A stretch of DNA of 64,000 nucleotides, from contig NZ_AUJX01000017.1 in the NCBI RefSeq assembly GCF_000424445.1, positions 1 to 64,000 on the forward strand, in the 5' to 3' direction. Shown here piece by piece: positions 59,899 through 64,000 of this stretch (its first letter is position 1; each line of letters starts with the position of its first letter). The stretch is from Oribacterium sp. NK2B42. Its GTDB lineage: Bacteria; Bacillota; Clostridia; Lachnospirales; Lachnospiraceae. Made by a program: the position numbers and the translations under genes. The notes beneath the pieces were generated by a model, which worked only from the letters and a program-made list of their open reading frames with translations, ran no database searches and was not told the DNA's origin.

Positions 59899-60336
59899 TC
59901 AAACATATTTTAATGCTACATGCATATAATCTTTGGCAGTTGTTGCCTTGAAATTCTCGTTCATTATTTCAACTTCAATATCACCACAATCATCAAAAGG
60001 CATATAGTAACGCAGATTAACAGCTACATTTTCTTTTCTTCCGATTTCCAACAGCCACTTTGCACAGTTTTCACCACAGCTTGTAGCATTGAACATAAGA
60101 TCAGGTCTTTTATAAATACAAATAAGTGTCTGTAATCCTCCGGAGAGTTTTTCCGGTGGAATCGGTCCCAAAACATCACTTTCAATTAGTTGACCACCTT
60201 TATAATGAGACTTATCAATATCAGCCATCATGTCACCAACAAAGGGATCAGCCAACCACTCTTCTTTATAATTAAACTTAAACCATGATGGTCCATGCAT
60301 TACATTATCTTTTTCACCAAAATATATACTTAGCAT
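59899..60336 (-). CDS. DUF4869 family protein
   Basis: The 145-residue protein has the family's landmarks: SIYFGEKDNVMHGPSWFKFN, VLGPIPPEKLSGGLQTLICI, and FNATSCGENCAKWLLEIGRK, then the acidic DIEVEIMNEN. The conserved Cys pair in SCGENC may be functional. The role is unknown; these genes recur next to a P-loop ATPase like the one here. A TATAAT box on the minus strand at 60383-60388 may serve as its -10 element. Confidence 0.8.
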   Translation of the reverse strand: MLSIYFGEKDNVMHGPSWFKFNYKEEWLADPFVGDMMADIDKSHYKGGQLIESDVLGPIPPEKLSGGLQTLICIYKRPDLMFNATSCGENCAKWLLEIGRKENVAVNLRYYMPFDDCGDIEVEIMNENFKATTAKDYMHVALKYV

Positions 60337-60533
60337 AATTGTTTACCTACGTAATGATATTTATTTGTACCACGTAATACAGATTATATCATTTTTTACC
60401 ATATCTTTTTAATTAAAATGATGGAGCTTGGCGGATTAGATATACTGATGTTCAATTTTGCCTCAAAATAACTGATTTATCTTGTATTTGAGCCGATGAA
60501 ATCATTAGTATGAGCGAAAGTGGGAATAGCAAT

Positions 60534-61240
60534 ATGAGTTTAAAATGGGATTCGTATTAATTATCGAGAGAAAACATAGACCGTATCTCAGAGCAGATAC
60601 GGGAAAACTATAACCGTGACGGCATAGATCGCCGCACTGTTTACCGCACATGTCTGACTACAGAGGAGGTTCTGCTCAAAATCCTGGGGCATTATGAAGA
60701 AGATGTTACTGTTGATATCGGAATAGGAAAACACTTCGGAAGACAGCTGTTTCGTATCCGTTATGGAGGAGAATCATTTAATCCCGTTGAGGAGGATGAG
60801 GATGACTGGAGCAGCCGGATTCTGAGCTCTTTGGGCGTTCTTCCGGTCTGGTCCTTCCGGGGACATGTCAACCAGGTTTCACTTACCGTGGAAGATCGTC
60901 GAAAGCACGGAACACTTTTCTGGATCCTGATTGCGGTTTCACTGGCAACCCGTGCCTCATTGGATACGTAATGTTTATGCCGGCAGTTTCTCTGTCTCTG
61001 ACTGTATTTACCATTTACTTTGCACAGGAATACGGGGTAGAGATCAATCCGGTCTGGTTTATCATAGCGGTGATCACATCAAGCCTTTTGGCCATTGCAC
61101 TTCCACCCCTTCCCGGAGTTGGTCTGATGCTGTACAGCACCATGTTTGCACAGATGGGGATACCGGTTGAAGCGATCGTGCTGGCTTCACTTATGGGATT
61201 TACGATGTCTTTATCTTCTCAAAGAGAGGGAAAACCATAG
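60534..61240 (+). pseudogene. Dicarboxylate:cation symporter gene, decayed
   Basis: The start MSLKWDSY is followed at once by a TAA (60558-60560), then an open frame with LSRENIDRISEQIRENYNRD, VYRTCLTTEEVLLKIL and FGRQLFRIRYGGESFNP. That is a cytoplasmic domain found before some DAACS transporters. The frame ends at 60969, while another frame gives GFTGNPCLIGYVMFMPAVSL and LPPLPGVGLMLYSTMFAQMG, from the late membrane segments. The early and middle membrane segments (roughly 300 residues) are deleted. It has a nonsense codon, a deletion and a frameshift, and its 3' end overlaps the phosphatase gene. Confidence 0.75.
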
Positions 61241-62108
61241 GATAAACACCAATGATTACAAATATTGTTATCGCATACCGTGCAGTTCTGACCAGAAGCG
61301 CAGCTAAGCTGTTACCGGAAAGAAACTCACCGGAAAAAGGCATTTTCAACAGTTTATTCATAATAAAGAAGATCAGAAACGCACAGATTACGCGAAGTAT
61401 CTTTGCAAAAACATTATTTGTATCTTTAAACCCCACATACTTCTCTTCAAAGGGAATTGCTGCGATAACGCCTATCAGTACGCCCATGGAAGTAAAATAG
61501 TCCTGGGTCCGGACAAAAAACACTCCGGGTAATGCAAAAGCCAATAAGATAAGATGGCGTATCCATGCTTTTTCAACAAACCGGTCCAGAAGCGAAAAGA
61601 TCCAAATTATTACAAATCCAAATATCCATCCGGCCAGGACATCCGTAGGATAATGTGCACCGACTGCAGGCCGGGATATCCCCACCAAAAATGAAAGGCA
61701 GATAGAAAGTATCCAAACCGGTCTCTTTTTTGCTTTGGATGCCAGCGTGATATAGGCGGCTGTGACGGACGCACTATGCATACTGGGGAATGAATATCCC
61801 TGTGCAGCTACATTCTGTGCCGCTGCACCTGATTCCAACAGTGCCCGTGCTTCCACCCTGTCGGGATACTCCATATAAGGCCGTGGTCTCATCACAACGT
61901 TCTTGATCATCGGAAGATACGAATTTACAGACGCGAGAATCAGAGCAATGCGTTTGCCCACCTCTTTCTTCCAACAGAACATCACGATAAGGAGCATTAA
62001 CAGCAGCCCCTTTTCTCCGCCTATAAAAGCAAAGATTTTCCCTAAAACACGAATGAAATCACCGGAATTTTCCTGCATCCATTCAATAAGTCTTACTTCC
62101 CATTCCAT
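61200..62108 (-). CDS. PAP2 family membrane phosphatase
   Basis: The 302-residue protein has several membrane segments and the three PAP2 motifs: MIKNVVMRPRPYMEYP (motif 1), YSFPSMHSASVTAAY (motif 2, PSMHS in place of PSGH) and SRPAVGAHYPTDVLAGW (motif 3 with His and Asp). It would remove phosphate from lipid pyrophosphates or phosphatidate at the membrane. The C-terminal third has four further hydrophobic segments. Its end overlaps the remains of the symporter gene on the other strand. Confidence 0.9.
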   Translation of the reverse strand: MEWEVRLIEWMQENSGDFIRVLGKIFAFIGGEKGLLLMLLIVMFCWKKEVGKRIALILASVNSYLPMIKNVVMRPRPYMEYPDRVEARALLESGAAAQNVAAQGYSFPSMHSASVTAAYITLASKAKKRPVWILSICLSFLVGISRPAVGAHYPTDVLAGWIFGFVIIWIFSLLDRFVEKAWIRHLILLAFALPGVFFVRTQDYFTSMGVLIGVIAAIPFEEKYVGFKDTNNVFAKILRVICAFLIFFIMNKLLKMPFSGEFLSGNSLAALLVRTARYAITIFVIIGVYPMVFPLFEKIKTS

Positions 62109-62182
62109 ATTTTTAAACCCCTTTATACAATGATTTATTCATAGCGTCAGGCACTTATAGTTTAGAGGATTACTCTTTCGTG

Positions 62183-63247
62183 TCAAACATTTGACACCGG
62201 ATATCTGGGGAACTGTCCCAACAACTGCGGAACAAATTTTTCAATCACTGCACATAACAAAAGGGCAAATATAAAGGAAATGCATGTAGCAATACATGCT
62301 ACCAACAATTGCGGTCCTTCCAACCAGGTATGAATCCATGGAATCACTAAATCCAATTGGAAATTCTTGTGCAAAAGGAATATTCCCAGAGTATGCTGAC
62401 CGACATATGTGATCGCTGCTGTGCTGAAAGGACGTGCTCCTTCTCTGGAAATTCTGAACAGAAGCATGGAAACCCCCATCACAAAAGCACTTCCGGAAAT
62501 TGAATTAACCATAAACCAGAAAATGTTACCGTATACGCTTTTGCACATCAGACAAAGTTCCAAAGCATTGTCACGCAGGATGGTCCCGAAGGCAAGCACT
62601 ATCGCAGAAACGATGGTAAATACGAGAAGTACCCATCCTTTTGCCTGGGCCAGGATTATAATACGTTGACGTAGCGCTATTCCAAGCAGTACAAATCCGG
62701 ATGCCACAAAGCTAATGTCCATGCACCAGGGATATCCGCCTTCCAATTTAGGAAGCATAAAACCTATTATAAACATGGGGATGGAAAGAATACCAAGTAC
62801 ATCCAGCTGCATATCTGCCCTAACCCCATCCGTAAGGTTGACCATGATCTGACAATATATTCTGGTCACAAAAAAGCCGGTAAGATACCACAAAGATGTA
62901 AGCGTGCCTGTTTTTGTAAGTGCCTGCCAGGATCCATACAGGAATTCAGGTACATTATCAAAGGAGAACGGTGCATATATAAAAGCAAAAATCAGATATG
63001 GAACAATAAGTGCAAGCAGATTTTTCTTAATGAATTCCTTCCACTCATAAACTGATTTTATTGCCTTTGGTTTTATGGACAGTCCCGCCAGAAAGAAGAA
63101 CAATGGCATATGGAAAGCATAAAGAAACCGACGATATAACGGTGTTTCCAAGTTGCCGGTAGTGTGTCCCATAATAACCAATATAATTGTGATAGCCTTT
63201 GCTATATCGATTAATTCGATTCGTGCTCTCTTTTTCTTTTCATTCAT
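62183..63247 (-). CDS. Acyltransferase family 3 membrane protein
   Basis: The 354-residue protein has about ten membrane segments and opens with IELIDIAKAITIILVIMGHTTG, containing the catalytic-site His of the OafA/WecH acyltransferase-3 family, followed by RFLYAFHMPLFFFLAGLSIKP. Such proteins O-acetylate surface polysaccharides or similar acceptors. The start at 63247 (MNEKKKRAR) follows CGAGGAGAAACGGCT. It is 75 bases upstream of the PAP2 gene and probably co-transcribed with it. The acceptor is unknown. Confidence 0.88.
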   Translation of the reverse strand: MNEKKKRARIELIDIAKAITIILVIMGHTTGNLETPLYRRFLYAFHMPLFFFLAGLSIKPKAIKSVYEWKEFIKKNLLALIVPYLIFAFIYAPFSFDNVPEFLYGSWQALTKTGTLTSLWYLTGFFVTRIYCQIMVNLTDGVRADMQLDVLGILSIPMFIIGFMLPKLEGGYPWCMDISFVASGFVLLGIALRQRIIILAQAKGWVLLVFTIVSAIVLAFGTILRDNALELCLMCKSVYGNIFWFMVNSISGSAFVMGVSMLLFRISREGARPFSTAAITYVGQHTLGIFLLHKNFQLDLVIPWIHTWLEGPQLLVACIATCISFIFALLLCAVIEKFVPQLLGQFPRYPVSNV

Positions 63248-63532
63248 AGCCGTTTCTCCTCGCATAGCCGTAATTGCTATACTACGTCATATCAATTAAT
63301 TCGGCTCAGAAACGGTCATTATAAGAAACAGAAATCAGAAAATCCCGGCTGTATTTTTGAAGGCTGAGCTTCGCCCTTTTCACACTTTCATGAATTGATC
63401 AGCTTAAAGTTCTTTGCATTGGAACGGTAAAGCCTCTTAAACACCCTGTAATTTCTTTTGTTCACACTGACAGGCACCAATGGGCACAAGAGGTCGGCTG
63501 GACTGCTACATTTTTAATAAGTTTTAAAAAAT
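63248..63532. other. Intergenic region between acyltransferase and SIMPL genes
   Basis: About 285 bases with no supported gene. It contains the 63460-63481 copy of the 22-bp repeat. A short open frame on the minus strand (VNKRNYRVFKRLYRSNAKNF, ending at about 63395) has no start or ribosome site and is not called. Confidence 0.4.
63460..63481. repeat. 22-bp sequence repeated at 58856
   Basis: GTTCACACTGACAGGCACCAAT differs from 58856-58877 at two positions. The two copies bracket the DUF4869, symporter-relic, PAP2 and acyltransferase region. Confidence 0.5.
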
Positions 63533-63549
63533 TTGTGACCTGATCACAA
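63533..63549. promoter_or_regulatory. CRP/FNR-like palindrome upstream of the SIMPL gene
   Basis: TTGTGA and TCACAA flank five bases (CCTGA), about 55 bases before the start codon, followed by a possible -10 box at TATAAG (about 63561). A CRP/FNR-family activator site is plausible by shape only. Confidence 0.4.
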
Positions 63550-63603
63550 TTGAATCTGTGTATAAGGATAGAACAGTAAAAAAATCAAAAAAGGAGAACA
63601 TCA

Positions 63604-64000
63604 ATGAAGAATTATAGAACAAAATCTTTTTGCGTAGGACTTACAACACTTGTCATGTCATCTGCATTACTTATTGGCTGTCAGGGCAATGAAATCCCCT
63701 CGATACCCATAGAGACACAGTTGACATCCTCTTCTGCTCAGGCAGATAACATCATAACAGTATCAGCATCCGGCAAAGTCACAGCGGTTCCCGATATGGC
63801 TGAAATAACATTTTCCATAACTACTGAAGATAAGGACGTAAAATCTGCCCAAAACAAAAACAGTCAGGATGCCGATAAGGTCATAGATAAGCTGAAGGAG
63901 CTTGGAGTGGACGAAAAAAGTATAAAAACCTCCAACTATAACATCTACCCTCAGTATGACTATGATGCCGAAGCAGGAAATCGGATTTCAGGCTATACGG
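63604..64000 (+). CDS. SIMPL-domain (DUF541) lipoprotein, partial
   Basis: The first 132 residues are inside the window. MKNYRTKSFCVGLTTLVMSS leads to LLIGC, a lipoprotein signal. The SIMPL domain opens with IITVSASGKVTAVPDMAEIT and continues with KLKELGVDEKSIKTSNYNIY. SIMPL/DUF541 proteins are secreted or outer-surface proteins of uncertain role. AAAGGAGAACATCA precedes the ATG. The gene continues past the end. Confidence 0.9.
   Translation, partial: MKNYRTKSFCVGLTTLVMSSALLIGCQGNEIPSIPIETQLTSSSAQADNIITVSASGKVTAVPDMAEITFSITTEDKDVKSAQNKNSQDADKVIDKLKELGVDEKSIKTSNYNIYPQYDYDAEAGNRISGYT

Noticed and set aside
456-61240. Stop-codon recoding to explain the in-frame TAA/TAG in three genes
   Set aside because: Many intact genes here end in TAA and TAG, and the affected genes also carry deletions or frameshifts, so ordinary decay is the simpler explanation.
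63395-63481. Small minus-strand reading frame upstream of the SIMPL gene
   Set aside because: No start codon or ribosome site, and it overlaps the 22-bp repeat; insufficient support.

Overview
The window reads as chromosome of a low-to-mid GC Gram-positive anaerobe, most likely a Lachnospiraceae member (Butyrivibrio/Roseburia-like). This is inferred from the gene families: single-chain glycyl-tRNA synthetase, PPi/phosphate-type pyruvate phosphate dikinase, IreB, RNase J, lipoproteins with Ala/Glu/Thr linkers, and AAA-ATPase_like/PD-(D/E)XK and DUF4869 genes. Nearly everything from 0 to 45 kb lies on the minus strand. No tRNA, rRNA or CRISPR array was seen.

Region 1 (1-5.6 kb) is accessory. 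It holds the 5' end of an IS200-type transposase, then two paralogous AAA-ATPase/PD-(D/E)XK genes that are both broken by in-frame nonsense codons (one also carries an internal deletion), flanking an intact pRiA4b-ORF3/SEC-C protein.

Region 2 (5.7-31.5 kb) is metabolic. It contains a zinc-ribbon/DUF4234 membrane protein, trpC, a TAXI-type TRAP transporter operon (binding protein, DUF1850, fused permease), an AraC regulator, a sugar ABC transporter with beta-galactosidase (binding protein, two permeases, lacZ), an amino acid permease, an M18 aminopeptidase, a Ktr/Trk potassium system with a shortened regulatory subunit, ppdK, a two-component system and glyQS. Most operons end in clear intrinsic terminators. 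trpC and the TRAP operon share a similar TATATGCA/TGCATATA palindrome in their upstream regions.

Region 3 (31.5-46.7 kb) is a conserved housekeeping block: a 229-bp palindromic element, recO, era, an M16C peptidase, a DUF218 protein, TrhP-like U32, TrmR-like methyltransferase, a catalytic-domain-less MltG-like protein, RNase J, DUF1292, ruvX, ireB and mtaB. A divergent HPr-like gene and thiI follow on the plus strand. The order resembles the yrr/alaS neighbourhood of Bacillus and groups several tRNA-modification genes.

Region 4 (46.7-61.2 kb) is a defence and mobile-element island. It contains relics of a serine recombinase, XRE regulators and a conjugative element; an AAA_14/DUF4143 ATPase behind a near-perfect palindrome; and a type I restriction-modification locus. 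That locus has hsdM, one complete hsdS, a tyrosine recombinase, two opposed partial hsdS cassettes and four 14-bp inverted sites, the architecture of a DNA-inverting, phase-variable specificity system. Immediately behind hsdR and translationally coupled are a 68-residue membrane protein and an AbiTii-domain protein that share an unusual 18-residue motif (IG-N/D-NNKI...S-I-A). This is the best candidate here for an undescribed defence module. A DUF4869/P-loop ATPase pair follows.

Region 5 (60.5-64 kb) holds a decayed dicarboxylate symporter gene, a PAP2-type phosphatase, an acyltransferase-3 protein and the start of a SIMPL-domain lipoprotein that runs off the window.
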